From positions 62,001 to 126,000 of the forward strand of contig JACCIC010000036.1 of the NCBI GenBank assembly GCA_018907035.1: a stretch of DNA of 64,000 bases, written 5' to 3'. The notes beneath the pieces were generated by a model that saw nothing but the letters and a program-made list of their open reading frames with translations, did not search any database and was not told the origin of the DNA. Shown in pieces: positions 36,670 to 49,042 of the stretch; position 1 is the stretch's first letter; every line of letters begins with the position of its first letter. The stretch comes from Sycobia sp. Sy_11. Lineage: Eukaryota > Arthropoda > Insecta > Hymenoptera > Epichrysomallidae. A program made the position numbers and the translations under genes.

Positions 36670-38134
36670 ATGTTAAGAATTCTTTTTATTTTTACATTTA
36701 CATTTATAGTTGTTTGTGACAGTCACGATAAAAGGTAATATTATATCTTATTTTGTGAAACTTTTGTCATTTGGAATGCACACAGATAGTGAAAATAAAA
36801 TTGTAAATTTTTTCTAGTGTTCTAGGAGCATTCGATCAAATAGTATTGGCTCAAGCTTATCCCATAACTGCCTTCTGGGCATCTCAAAACTACTGGCCGA
36901 TTGCAAACTATAGACCCAGTAGTTCTAACATAACTGATGCAGCTTGGAAGTCGTTAGAACAACCTTACGTTTGGATTCTTCATGGATTGTGGCCGTCTAA
37001 AAATAATCGTAATCATCCTAAATTCTGTCTTGGGGATGAAGAAAATCGAGTTCGTATATCAATTGCTATGCCTTTAAAACCTACATTGAGTCATAGATGG
37101 CCCAATTATAGCTTAAATCAAACTGAAGATTCTTTGTGGGATTTTGTTTGGAGAAAGCATGGATCATGCATGACCAATCTTGGGGCGATAAGTTCTGTGT
37201 TGAAGTACTTTTATAAAGCTGTAGATTTGTTACGAGAATATAACATAGGGCGGATACTCAGAAATAATAAAATAAATCCAGGTCAAAGTTATAAAGCCGC
37301 TTATATAAGGCGTGCAATTCGAAAAGATCTAAAAATTGAACCAAACTTAAGATGTAAAAGAGATCAGGTAACATTAATATTTAATTAATATTACATTCGT
37401 TTACTATTAATTAAAGTAACTAACATCTTTCTCTATATTTTAATACAAGATTTACAACTTCCTTAAACTTAAAAATGAAAAGGATTTTAAAATATTAAAA
37501 TGAACGTTTTCATCTTCAGAATTGTTTTGTTTTTTCAACCTCAAAAAAAATTTTTTCTAAGCGAATAATCTGATATTATTTTAATAAAATTTTTTATTAA
37601 AATAAGAGGTTTTCAAACATATTAAATTAGTATAATAATTTTATGTAGAATTAAACTAGCTCATGTGAGTCAGAAGCTTATGTTAATCTTATAAGAATAT
37701 AGTTTTTTAAGTGTGTCATTGACCTTCACCATCTTCTTACTTTACATTTAAAAACTGCAGATATTTAATTATTGATAGAGTATTGCATCATATAATCTAG
37801 CTTTATTTAAGTGGTAACGTATATGATAAATATTTATTTAGATATAAATCATAAGCTCTAAATAATTGGCTAATTTTTCCGAAGTTTAATTTTATAATCT
37901 GGTGATATATAACAACTGCGCCATTGAAAATTTTATTACGTTGTTTCATACCAAGATGAATATTTAAAATTTTTCTTTAATACTTTTTAGAATTCTCCGA
38001 ATAAGGGACAATATTTATCTGAGGCTTCTGTATGCTTCAATAAAACTTTTCATGTGGAAGAATGCATGGCGCCGCCTCGTTCTACGTGTGATTTCAATCA
38101 AAATGTGATTATTCCTGAACTTCAACGATTTTGA
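36670..38134 (+). CDS. RNase T2-type secreted protein, gene 2
   Basis: Exons are 36670-36734, 36818-37367 and 37991-38134, giving 252 residues. The signal peptide is MLRILFIFTFTFIVVC. Exon 2 has GAFDQIV, WILHGLWP and RKHGSC; the position of the second-motif Glu is Val (DFVWRKHG). Exon 3 has SVCFN, EEC and STCD and ends in TGA. It is closest to gene 1 (shared NNRNHPKFCLG) and lies about 3 kb downstream in the same orientation, so it arose by tandem duplication. All three exon junctions keep the phase of gene 1. Function as for gene 1, with the same catalytic doubt. Confidence 0.9.
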
Positions 38135-38704
38135 TAACACAAAAGAATTAATAAAAAATGAATAAAAATTAAAATAACTATAAAAATATAAAAATAAAAA
38201 TATATAACATTTTATATTTTTAATAAATTTTTAACCGTTTTATCTTTACGCATTAAATATATTCAGACTTATTTAGTGAAAAAACTGATATTTTCATGGT
38301 ACAGGCTATAATAAAAAGATAGATATTATTTTTTAACTAACATACTTACAGATTATGCTAAATAAATTTATGCGCTTTAAGAAACATTTTTCAAATTTCA
38401 AATCAAGTAGCGTTCTTCTTTATCGCCTTTAAGGTCTAAAATTAGATTTTTAATATTATTACGATTAAATGGATAAAAATGAACTTTAGGAGAATAATAT
38501 TTTTGTAAAAGCTATTTTTCGCTCTGAGGTTTCCCGCAATAATTAGAGAATTTTCCTTGTTCCTTAAATCTGTTGAAATTTGAGGTGTGTAAAAATAAAT
38601 GTGAAAATATAGTATATATATTTCATAAAACCTTATATTTTAACAAAAGAATGTGTACATTTTCTTTTTAATATAAAATGTATAATACTCCATATTATTC
38701 GATC

Positions 38705-38767
<63 letters not shown>

Positions 38768-39622
38768 TTATTGTATACTCATTTTTAAATATTTTTAAAA
38801 GCGTAATTTAACGAAATTAAATGATTTCAAAACAACATGTGAACCATATATTAGTCTGGTCATTAGTAGTTTCGGGCTTTGTTTAACAAGCCAAAAGATC
38901 ATCTTTTATCGGGGCCCAATCTCCATGAACTTTTAAGATTTGTATGAATGTTCCGTATTTGTAAAATATTTTAACTCATTCGTAAGGTTTTAAAATATTC
39001 GTAGGATTTGACATTGGGTCTGTACTAGAATAAAAATAATCCACATTAATATTTTAACGGAAAAAATTTTTTTATTAATTTGAAATTAAGTACTAATACA
39101 GACAGTTTTTGTCTTGAATTTTTGTATATTACTGTAGTACAGTAGGATTTAACTAGTTTGTATTTTATAGCTTGGAATAATACCGATTATTCCGCAGTTG
39201 AATTATACAGTAGTGCAATTTTGGCAACTGTATGGAAAAGTTCCATTCTATATTTTACCTTATATGAATGTGGTACAAAAAGTTAGTTAGTTTCACCGCC
39301 TCATGTTGTCAGCATCGCAAGAGAAATTTACCATCGTGCAGAAAATTCTCATAAATGGCTACTATTGAAAGCCAAGTCAAACTCGTAGATTCATTTTTAT
39401 AGCATATGGAAGCGATTATGTCCGCGAATTTTACCGCGCCCAGATTTTCCACAATAAGGTACCAAGGGCGATAACGTGACTAAAATTCACAATCTCGTAT
39501 CTGTAGAATGGTTTTAGAAGATATCTAGACCCGAGATATTTAGACGTTTCAGAAGACCGCGTAGATAATATACTGTACGAACTTTTGGGCATGAGAAAGA
39601 ATTCATTCAGCAGAGTAGATAG
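38135..39622. other. AT-rich spacer
   Basis: It contains a (TA)n run (38708-38762). No gene is recognised; the - frame at 39431-39664 overlaps the fold-back element and lacks support. Confidence 0.35.
38708..38762. repeat. (TA)n microsatellite
   Basis: Uninterrupted TA run of about 55 bp. Confidence 0.95.
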
Positions 39623-39782
39623 GCTATAGGCATACTGGCACATAGGCACATTCCCACTCCTCAAAATTGTGCCAGTATCCCGTCCGACGTCACACCGACG
39701 AATTACTCAAGGTGCCTTTCGAATCGAGAAGTGCCTGGAGGAGCGGGCAGTGCGCCTTGAAATGTGCCAGTATGCCTATAGC
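39623..39782. mobile_element. 160-bp fold-back element (MITE-like)
   Basis: Perfect 21-bp inverted repeats (arm GCTATAGGCATACTGGCACA plus T) lie at 39623-39643 and 39762-39782. A shorter third copy of the arm (GTGCCAGTAT) lies inside near 39670. It is GC-rich in AT-rich flanks and has no coding capacity. The target duplication is unclear. Confidence 0.75.
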
Positions 39783-39890
39783 TATTAATTCTACTTTTTA
39801 GTTGTTTTTTTTCTTTTTCTGTTGGTTGCTAATGGAGGACTAATAGAATAATTTTAAGAGTTTCGCTTCGTAATATTATCCATTGGCTAT

Positions 39891-41035
39891 TTAAATAATC
39901 TTTCTCACATCTCCGCTTATTGGATTATACTGAACGATGCGGTCATGCAAGATCAAATAATAAGCTGTAGTATTGTTTGGGAAGTTATTTCTTGCCTCAA
40001 TTTCTAGCCGCACATCTACAGGAGCGTTCTTTATAGATTCATTTTGTCGCGAACAATCGATAACTATGAGTGGTTCATTGAAAAGAAAGTTTGTCCTTGT
40101 AAGGAGTGGTTGAGGATCTCTTGCATAGTATGTTTTTTGAAAATTTGCATACATATCATAGAGTAGTGCATATTGATTATTAGCAATGTCAAGATTTAGA
40201 TTATTATATGGATAATATTGTGAATTTAAGAAAAGCCTCACATTACTTATATTACAATGATCAAAACGACTTGCATTTGCAGCAAGTTCATTTTTTTTCT
40301 TCGTCTGTAAGCCAAAAATGATAAAACGAGGTTTTTCGAATTGATTGGAAGTTTTCACTGTCCAGATATGTTTATTAGCGCTTGGAAGAACAGGATATTC
40401 AAATAGTTCCCATGAACGATAACACATTGAGATAGGACTATCCTTGCCAATAAAATTTAAAAGTTGTATTTTTTGTTTATGAGATGTAATGACATAAGGC
40501 ATTAGCCATTCAATCTTGCTTATTTTTATGTCACATTCTTCATATATAATATTATTACCAACTGTAGTACCTTCGTGGATTATTACATTAATGTCCGATC
40601 TTGATCTTATGAGAATAAGTTCATCCTTCATATTAACTACTATTTTTTTGTAATCTTCTGCAAAGCCCAAAATCATACTCAGTGGAATAGCAATGTCAAA
40701 GTTTCCTTGTTTATCCACCAGAGATTTCGACGCTTCTTCATTGCCAAGCCAGCCTGCATTTTCAAGCATGAGAGTCTCATTGGGAATAAACGAAGTCCAC
40801 CCTTTCATCACACTACTCAATCCGACATTTTTACTTTTGTCTATTTCTACTCCATTAATTTCATAGCGAATTTCATCAAAAAGATGACAAATAGCATTGT
40901 TAACAAATCTAGATTTCATAGGCAAGTTGCCATCCGTTTTTTAAACTTTCCAGTAATATGGATAGAACTTCGTGATGGTAGACGACACAAATCTTGATGT
41001 TGGATAGAAATACGAATTTCGTCATTAAAACAGAA
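39891..41035 (-). pseudogene. Capsid-like protein of a multicopy insect family, one frameshift
   Basis: A long - strand frame (39891-40925) is preceded, in another frame up to about 41035, by its N-terminal part (FNDEIRISIQHQD, LPSRSSIHITG). The break lies at a run of six A (plus 40937-40942). Inside are FVNNAICHLFDEIRYEIN, FAEDYKKIV, SRFDHCNISNVRLFLNSQYY, VIDCSRQNE and LILHDRIVQYNP. I know this pattern as an uncharacterised family repeated in many arthropod genomes. Placing it with virus-type jelly-roll capsid proteins is inference. It is intronless and isolated from other viral genes, so it is best read as an endogenous copy of a virus or virus-like element. The one frameshift could also be a sequencing error. 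Confidence 0.6.
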
Positions 41036-41708
41036 TTTTAAAACTACATATAAAAAAAAACATTTGTCTTTTTTAATTATGAATCAACTATTATCAATAA
41101 AATCTCAATCAATTCCTATTATACAAATTTAAATCTAATTTCGGCTATTAATTACGTTTAGAAAATCGTCATTGTATGAAAAAAGACATTCTACAGAATA
41201 ATAAAAAAATTTGAGATTAGAAATAAATGAAAAACATTACATAAATGTATTCCGAAGTAAGCTTTATATTTGTATCTTATATAAAGTTGACCAGATTCTG
41301 CGCAGCCTTAAAAAGCTCTTAAACTCTAAGCCTTAAAAAGCACCTTAAAAAGCCTGTGCATATTACCAGTCGATCGAAAGAGGAGGCCAGTAAGCACATG
41401 CTTCAATATGTTCAAAATTACATCGCATGGTGGATATATTATTTTTTATCATACCAGAGTGAAAAGTTCTGAATTTCAACCCTGGTGCTATTTGAACAGA
41501 AAAGAAAAAATAATGTTTCCACCTCTGCTGATATTTAAAGATGATTGAACTCAACCTGATAAGAAAACTTTTACTTTCGAAGGCAGAAGTAGGAATTAAG
41601 GCCTGAACTTTCATCGAGGGTATGGGAAAAAAGTTTATTATTTATAAAGTTTTTTTCCCCCAAAGATATAGAATTCCTTCAATTGTCTTCGAACCAATTA
41701 TTAATTAT
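41036..41708. other. Spacer downstream of the DUF1091-like gene
   Basis: AT-rich. A - frame at 41363-41614 has no recognisable domain. The motif CCTTAAAAAGC is repeated near 41305-41350. Confidence 0.35.
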
Positions 41709-41994
41709 TTAAAAATATTCTGATCCATTTCTTGAGCTTTGTCGCAAATGTATTTCTGGAAATTCTCCTGGACGCCGTTTGTAGTGTCGAATATAAAGTT
41801 TATACTTTAGAATAAGCTGTTCATCGATGCTTATTTTGTTTATATTGCTCATATTAAAATTATCCTTATAATGAACGTAAGGTAATGTATTTTCAATTTC
41901 AAATAAACCAGCATTTTGAATTTTCAGTAAAGGGCCCTGAAAATAAAAGATATGAATAAGTAAAACAATTTATTTTTCATTAATAAGTATAGAG

Positions 41995-42028
<34 letters not shown>

Positions 42029-44958
42029 TTATTTATTTATTTATTTATTAACTAAAACCTTCTTTATACATTCCCTATGGGGCGTCAGTTCTTTTATGAA
42101 AATGGGCAAGAAGTTATAGTTTGGATCCCAATGGTTACAGAAATATGATTCATAATTGCCTATAGTTTCGCCGTAAGTATCAAAAAACATCCTTTTGTAA
42201 ACGGTTGTAAACTACAATATTTTCCATTATTATTATCTTACTTTAAAAAGAAAATCTTAAAAATTGAATTATAAATTACTTTACCTTTGCAGATAGTTCG
42301 AAATCTTTTAAAACTTCTATCTTTACCTTTATTCTGTAAGAATCGCTATTCTGATTATGTTTCAGATTCATTTGAAATGTTTCATTGTTAATGTATTGTT
42401 CATTTACGTATGTAACATTTATCTTCCAAACTTTAAGCTAGAACATTAAAAAATCTTTAGATTGAATGATGACAGAGCAAGGAGGGTATCGTAACCGGCG
42501 GGTCTTAGATGTGATAAAAATTAATTGCTTTTATTCATAACCAGTATGCCCTGTTTCGTCTCCATCCAAGATAATAATGTAAATCGTTTATTAAACAGTT
42601 ACATAATATCTACGTTAAAGATATTCTAGGCCAAAAACTGTATTTTTACAGAATAACTCTATATTTGCCTTGTAACATATAGATCTATGAAATTTATTAA
42701 ATTAGGATAATTTCTTGTTTGAGCGCATGAATTAATTCGGATATTTTTCTGGCACATGTGTGTTATAGCATACACCGTCGTGGCTTTACTCGCACTATAA
42801 TTTTAGCTCAATTATGATTATTAAATAAGCGTATATAAATAGTTTATATATTAATATATAGTTAAGATCATGTATGTAACTAAATAAAGTTTTTGGACTC
42901 TGTGGATCACTTAAAGTTCATCTTCAGAATATACATCATAGGATTATTTAAACCAATTACGAAACAAATCCTAATTAGAAAGTCAATTTGATGGGATTTG
43001 AAAAATTGAAATATATAACTCGGTATAAGAGACGCACTATGTGCCAGGGTATATTTTCCAAAAAAATAACTAATTTAAAACAAAATATATTTTCTCAAAA
43101 CTGTGTTTTCTTGGCTTCTCCATTTGAAACATCTATTTAATATTAAGAAGAAGTTTACGTGCATTAAGTATACATTTTTATAATCCAAATACCTAATTTT
43201 ATTTCCTCTCTTGAAACATTTATTCAAAATTATATAAGAAAGTCACGACTGTAGCAGGAAGCTGAAATTTTATGAACAATTTATAGGAATAAATGAAATG
43301 AATATAAACGTTAAATGGACAGAAAATAACGTACTTTTAGATAGAGATTCACTTAAACTTTTTTATTTAAAATGAAATTTAGTCTTATAATTTAGTATTG
43401 GAAACAATTATTGACATAGAAATAATTATCCAAGTCATAATTCTAATAGAATGCAATCTAACGAATATTTCAAAAATAAAAGCTGATTTGCTGTTTCCTT
43501 TAATACTTTAATCTGTTATGGATATGTGATATTTATGTATACATATCAACGTATCGATTTTTATTTTGTGATATATCCAGAGGCGGATTCAGGTTTCATG
43601 AGGATTAGAGCTAAATTAAAGAAGTGATCTTATTAAGGCCTGAACAATATAGCCTTATATGTGTATGTGTCTGTGGGCGTAATACATTTCCGAGTTTTTT
43701 TTTTGCAAATGCAGAGATTTTTATTCAGCTAGAGGAACAACTCAGTGGATTTAAATTAACAATTTCAAAAATGCAAAAGAGACTTGCAGTTAAATTAAAT
43801 TGCAGTTAAGGTAAATGGATTTTTATTATCCTGTATTATTTAGATCATTAATACATTAATATATAAAACACATTTGTGATGGATCAATTAATAAAAAGTT
43901 TTAATACTTTATCCATACTAATAAATCGCTATAAATTAAACTACAAATTGATAGATTGGCGATAGCTTTGTTGATCCGTTTTTTAAAATTGAAATAAATA
44001 TAGTGTCTCCTCGTTTGTCGAAAAAGAAATTTTCAAATTCATTTAATTGAAGAATGTTTCATTTTCTACGAAATGCGATTATATGAAAATTTGGTAATCA
44101 ATGATAGTATTAATCAATAATTAAAACTTTATTTTAATCTTAATTTATAAGAGAGAGCAAAATACATTAAATGAATAATAATTAATTTATACGTTAACAG
44201 TTCAAATAATTTTATATAATAAAAATATTAAATAAAATGCGTATTTAGCTCTGTAATGAATCTGGTTAGTATAATATTATCTAGTTAAAACATTTATATT
44301 AGACTCTAGATAGATTAAATCATCTAGTGTCTATTAAATCACTAATGTATAAGCATACTATTGGAAAAATATGCGGCACTATAAGAACAGAATATCGACA
44401 TAAGGAAGACATGTTCATCGTTAGGACTAATTGCCTCTAGAAATTATCTATTTAGATACTAAGAATATTCATAAAATAATTTCAATAAAATCTGTGAATA
44501 CTAATTGAGATATTTTCTTTGTATGTATTGATATCTGATATGAGAAAGCGGGAAGATTCAAAATGGCCTACCACGTAACTTATTAATCATATATATGACA
44601 ATAACATTCTTCAAGGACATATTGTACCTCTCTCTTTTTTCGTCTAAGAAGAGCCTTGAGTTTTTAGACTTTAAATAAATTAAATTCAAATTTAGGTTTA
44701 ATCTGATTTAATACAATATGTTGTATCTGATTAAAATTCCTATAAATTATATCTCTATTTTTCGATAAATATATATTTTATGCAACGTCAACAACAATTG
44801 ATTTATCTAATCGATGCAATTACTGTCTAAACCAATTATTACTTTAAATAATTCATAAAATCAAAAATTAAATAGTTTATTGTTTGACTTACACGGGCCG
44901 ACGACTCTTCCATGAACATAATTCTCAGCAATAATAGAATGAAAAATCCAATATACAT
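41709..44958 (-). CDS. Small secreted DUF1091-like protein, four exons
   Basis: Read on the - strand: exon 1 44958-44893 (ATG, signal peptide MYIGFFILLLLRIMF, donor CGT/gtaagt), exon 2 42437-42285, exon 3 42211-42059, exon 4 41936-41709 (TAA). All introns are phase 0 with good donors and acceptors, giving 199 residues without a stop. Exon 2 has LKVWKINVTYVNEQY and KVKIEVLKD, exon 3 RMFFDTYGETIG and ELTPHRECIK, exon 4 GPLLKIQNAGLFEIENTLPY. The order (beta-rich start, Cys near the KG-type turn, then a LP segment) resembles insect DUF1091 proteins, a lipid-binding-like secreted family of unknown role. Family placement is tentative; the gene structure is stronger. Intron 1 is 2.45 kb. Confidence 0.65.
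41999..42049. repeat. (TA)n then (TTTA)n microsatellite
   Basis: A compound simple repeat lies in intron 3 of the DUF1091-like gene. Confidence 0.9.
42438..44892. other. Intron 1 of the DUF1091-like gene
   Basis: AT-rich, with a copy of a dispersed repeat at about 42490-42660 related to 8535-8640. No nested gene is supported. Confidence 0.5.
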
Positions 44959-46427
44959 TGTAATAATTTAATTTTAACATTAAAATTACTTTTGAGAATA
45001 TATATATATATATTGTTTGATTTTCTGAAAAACCAAATATATTTTATAAATAATTTTTAGTATTAAATTGGAATGAACTAATATTTGAATATGATACAAT
45101 ATTGAAATATCATGTTAAATACTATAGTTTTTGAAATTTTAGAAAAATGAATATACCTTTTAAAGATTAATATTGACATTCACAAAATGAGTTTACTACT
45201 TATACATGTACCCTATTCATAATCATCTCATGCTCAATTTCATGATCAACATGAAATTTCAAGACAATATAACAGAAACTTATATCGATGGCTGAAATAC
45301 GATTTTTACACACATAAAATAAATTTTTACAGGAAAATCATTTGTCGATTCATTTTGAGACCACAACAGTTATATTATTTTACGCAGAACGTAAGATTTA
45401 AGATTATAGATCCTAAGTTTGCTGTGATCGAACAAGACAAAAAATCGATTTTAGGACAATAACAATGATGTTCTTTTAAATTAATTTAATGTAATTAAAT
45501 TACAAAAAAGAACTTTACCAAAAGTTAAATAGTTAAACGAGTTTGATGTCTTCTTAGCAAACTAAGAATTTTAAATACACCTTCTCATGTATTTTATAAA
45601 AAATTTATATAAAATACTTTTTTAAATTCAGTATATATTTTATTAAGACAAAAATATAAATATAATAATATTTTTAATCAAATTGTAAATCTTACCATAG
45701 AAAACAAAAAAAAATCATTTGCCAGAGTAGTATTTATATAAAATATTTTTCTACAATATTTTGATTTAAATTAATCAAACATAAATCAGATAACGCCTTA
45801 AAACAATGGGCCATTAAAATAAATGGCTAAGTTTATTTTATTTGTATCTCTATGAATAAAAGAGCATGTATAGTTTAAACAAAAATATCTAAAACTCTAA
45901 AAAATAATAAAAATAAATAGTTTTAACGGAAATGCAACTTAATAAAGTAATGAAATTATTTACAAATTTCCGAGTTTATTTTCACATCATTTTGTCCATC
46001 ATTTTATTCTAAAATATCTGGAAAAACCATCAACATTCATAGGTATTTGATAAACAGATACAATTTGTTTCCTAAAAAAATTTTTTTTGATTGGATCGAT
46101 TTGTCAAAGAATCATCCAAATGTATATAAAGTTAGAAAGCTTGTTGCACCTTTATGATGCTTTATGTAGTAGTCCAGAAAGGAATTAAATGGATTCCTTC
46201 TAATGAAAATTGACATAGTATGTAAGATGTATATATTTTCTGTTCGAAAAAAAATGAGTTTTTCAAATAACGTCACAAGTCTTAAAGGTATCGAGAAACT
46301 AGATTTTAAATGAAGATAGAATTTAATATGTATAGCAAGTTTCAAGTTATTATATTATGTTTCGAGTAAGTTATATGGCAACGAACATTTGAGAGAAACA
46401 ATTTAAAAACGAAAAATTGGCACAGTT
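44959..46427. other. Upstream flank of the DUF1091-like gene
   Basis: AT-rich with no supported gene. It presumably includes the - strand promoter just right of 44958, but no motif stands out. Confidence 0.35.
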
Positions 46428-46642
46428 TTTTGTATTTTTTTTTTATGTTATTTAACGTCGCTGTATTTATGCTTCTAAATATCGGTGCTAATTAGCGACG
46501 AAGGTCTACGATGTGTTTGTAAACAAAGCACGTATAAATGATTATGGTGGTGCCTGTGTCAATCGGTCAAGACCGGGATTTGAACTCGGATCACCAAGTT
46601 ACTAGTCCTTCGCTCTAGCGATCGAGCCATCATAGCTTTCAT
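46428..46642 (-). repeat. tRNA-derived SINE, better preserved copy
   Basis: On the - strand the head reads GATGGCTCGATCGCTAGAGC (A-box region) and GAGTTCAAATCCC (B box), as in a tRNA gene. A non-tRNA body follows (TTACAAACACATCGTAGACC, CTAATTAGCACCGATATTT) and then the tail ACGTTAAATAACATAAAAA. It is flanked by a 9-bp duplication with one mismatch (GGCACAGTT at 46419-46427, GACACAGTT at 46643-46651). RNA polymerase III would transcribe it; mobilisation needs a partner LINE. Confidence 0.85.
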
Positions 46643-46651
46643 GACACAGTT

Positions 46652-49042
46652 GTGTCTAGTACACTAGACAGTACAGTACACTAACCTATAGACATACGAT
46701 CACAAGGCATTTATAATCAAAATAACTTTCGTCACCTCTCTGAGTGATGAAATATTTTATTTTTTGAGACATTATTGATAATTATACATGTGATGTTAGT
46801 TTTAAATCTCTACCAAATAGCACTTTTAGCATCACAGCTGGAAGCCTGTTAAACTCTAGTACCTTATTCAAAACCAGTTAAAAGCGATTTCGTTTGAAAA
46901 CCCAATCGCCGTTGTACTAATTTTTACCATGCTACGTGTCCACACATCAATCTTATTCGCGGAATAAAAAAATATCAACTATCTTCTAGAGAAAGTCCGG
47001 TGGAACCACATCATATTACAAATATCTTGCTTCTATTTATATTAAATAGTTTGAGTTCATTAATAATGTAAGTATAGTTTTTGTGTCGTCTACTACAACT
47101 CCGATCTCTAGCCGGGGTGACTGTATTCAATTAGAATTCGGAATATCTGGAATTGTGATTTCACTTAAAAGTTCCCAAGAGTTTAAGGACGATTACGACC
47201 ATATCTGGATCACACGCGTATCTGTAAACTAACTTGTGTAACGCTAACGTGACATAGTTTTTTACGTAAAACTAAATCGAAAAACTAATAATAATTATTG
47301 AAGCATTCACCCCAGCAGAACGAATAGCAGAATTTGCTAATTAAATTACTATTTGATATTCCTCAATAAAAACCTGTAATACAAGCAACTCACCTATACA
47401 ATCAGTTAATGAATACAGAAAACAACCACTCTCCTAACCATTGTCATCAAGATATACTTGATAAACTAGATAAATACTCCGAGCTATGATTTAAAATAAT
47501 ATTTAAAGAAATATAGTGTTCTCTATCTTAATTATTTATATATTAATTATTTATATATTAATTATTTATTTATTAATTATACTCTATAATGATTTGTTTA
47601 GGCAAATTTCTGTTTGTACTCTTTCATTCATTTTTGTAAAATATTGCTTTAACGGAATTTACCTTTGCTATTGTAAAAAAATTATACAAAACAGGTGAAA
47701 TAATCAGTGGCAGCCTTCAACATTCGTACGTAATTATAATATACTTTAATAACTATTTTTTTTAATAATAAAGAAAAGCATTACTCAAATGAAAGAAATA
47801 TAAAAAACTACAAAATTATTTTTTTTATTAACTTGAACTTACTTGTATTGATATATTCTTGTTCTTTTTTCTAAGATATACTAATTTTAGATTTAATTAA
47901 TTATTTAAAAAATGAATAACGTAAAGTAAAAAAGAATTTTTTAAAAAATAAATCGCAATGAATGTAAGTTATTATATAGTTATAATATTATACAATTGTG
48001 GAATATTTTCATAGCTCTGACTATTTCTGAATTTACACAAAACATTTTTATATTACCTATTTACTCAAGTTTTCGCGTAAGTCTATTGATTTTAATTTAT
48101 AATTGAGTGTTTTAGTATTTTTTCAGTATGAACTATATTAACTTTCCTCTTTATTTTCTAAAAATATTTTATTTTTAATTTATTGAGTCTATCTTGTTGT
48201 ATATCAGTTCATTATGTTTGCATTAGGAAACGTTTCGGTAAGCTGATTGTAGAAACATTCAAGCGACCCTTACTATGTATTGGTGAATTTTTTGTCGAAA
48301 AATTTTGTACTAAAAAATACAAATAAGAGAAAAGGATAAAAAAAGTAACTTAAAGAAAAAAAAATATACCAAAGATGAAATAAAGTTTGAAAAAATATCT
48401 TAACAGGTAATGTTATCAGGAAACATAGTGTTAAGGTTTTCCTTAAAAATAATAATAATTCATGTTAGTTATTTATTAATGAAATTGATAAAGTTGATAA
48501 TTGTGAAAGAGTGGAAGATTATATAAAGCCAATTTTAATAACTGTAATTAACAATTATTCATCATTAAATACTGTATTCCTCTGCTACTTCTAACTAATG
48601 ACTTTAAGAATCGAATTGTTATCTAAGTACAAGCCTATACGGAGCCACGGGTCCAAAAGTACTTCGCTATCTAATACTAACAGACAAAAATATTCTTCGG
48701 TCGAATGTTACATCCGCTAAAAGGTTGAGAAACGAAATAGTCAGATTGATTGTTTCAAACATTGAGGAATACATTATTCCTGTTTCAAATTTTTCAACAA
48801 AAATTTGAAGTACTTATACAAAACGAGAATTCAAATTATACATAATAAACTGTGAAGATAGTTTCTTCTTCTGGATATAATATATATAATCGGCAGTTCA
48901 ATAAACACCGTCGAAATATTTTCACCTACTCGTTTCTGCTCTCAATCAGAATCTCCGGTCATTTGGAATTCTGGAGAGAGAACTGTCATTTGAAATAATT
49001 ATACTTATATTTATTTTAAAAAACCTGTAACACTAATTTTTA
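46652..49042. other. AT-rich spacer
   Basis: No gene is supported. A slightly GC-richer patch at 46840-47250 could be a worn LTR or DNA element but has no paired ends. Confidence 0.35.

Noticed and set aside
46560..46640. tRNA gene on the - strand
   Set aside because: A and B boxes are present, but the cloverleaf is imperfect, and a non-tRNA body and tail with a flanking duplication follow. It is the head of a SINE.
46840..47250. Possible LTR or DNA element
   Set aside because: Slight composition shift only; no paired ends, primer site or coding remains could be shown.
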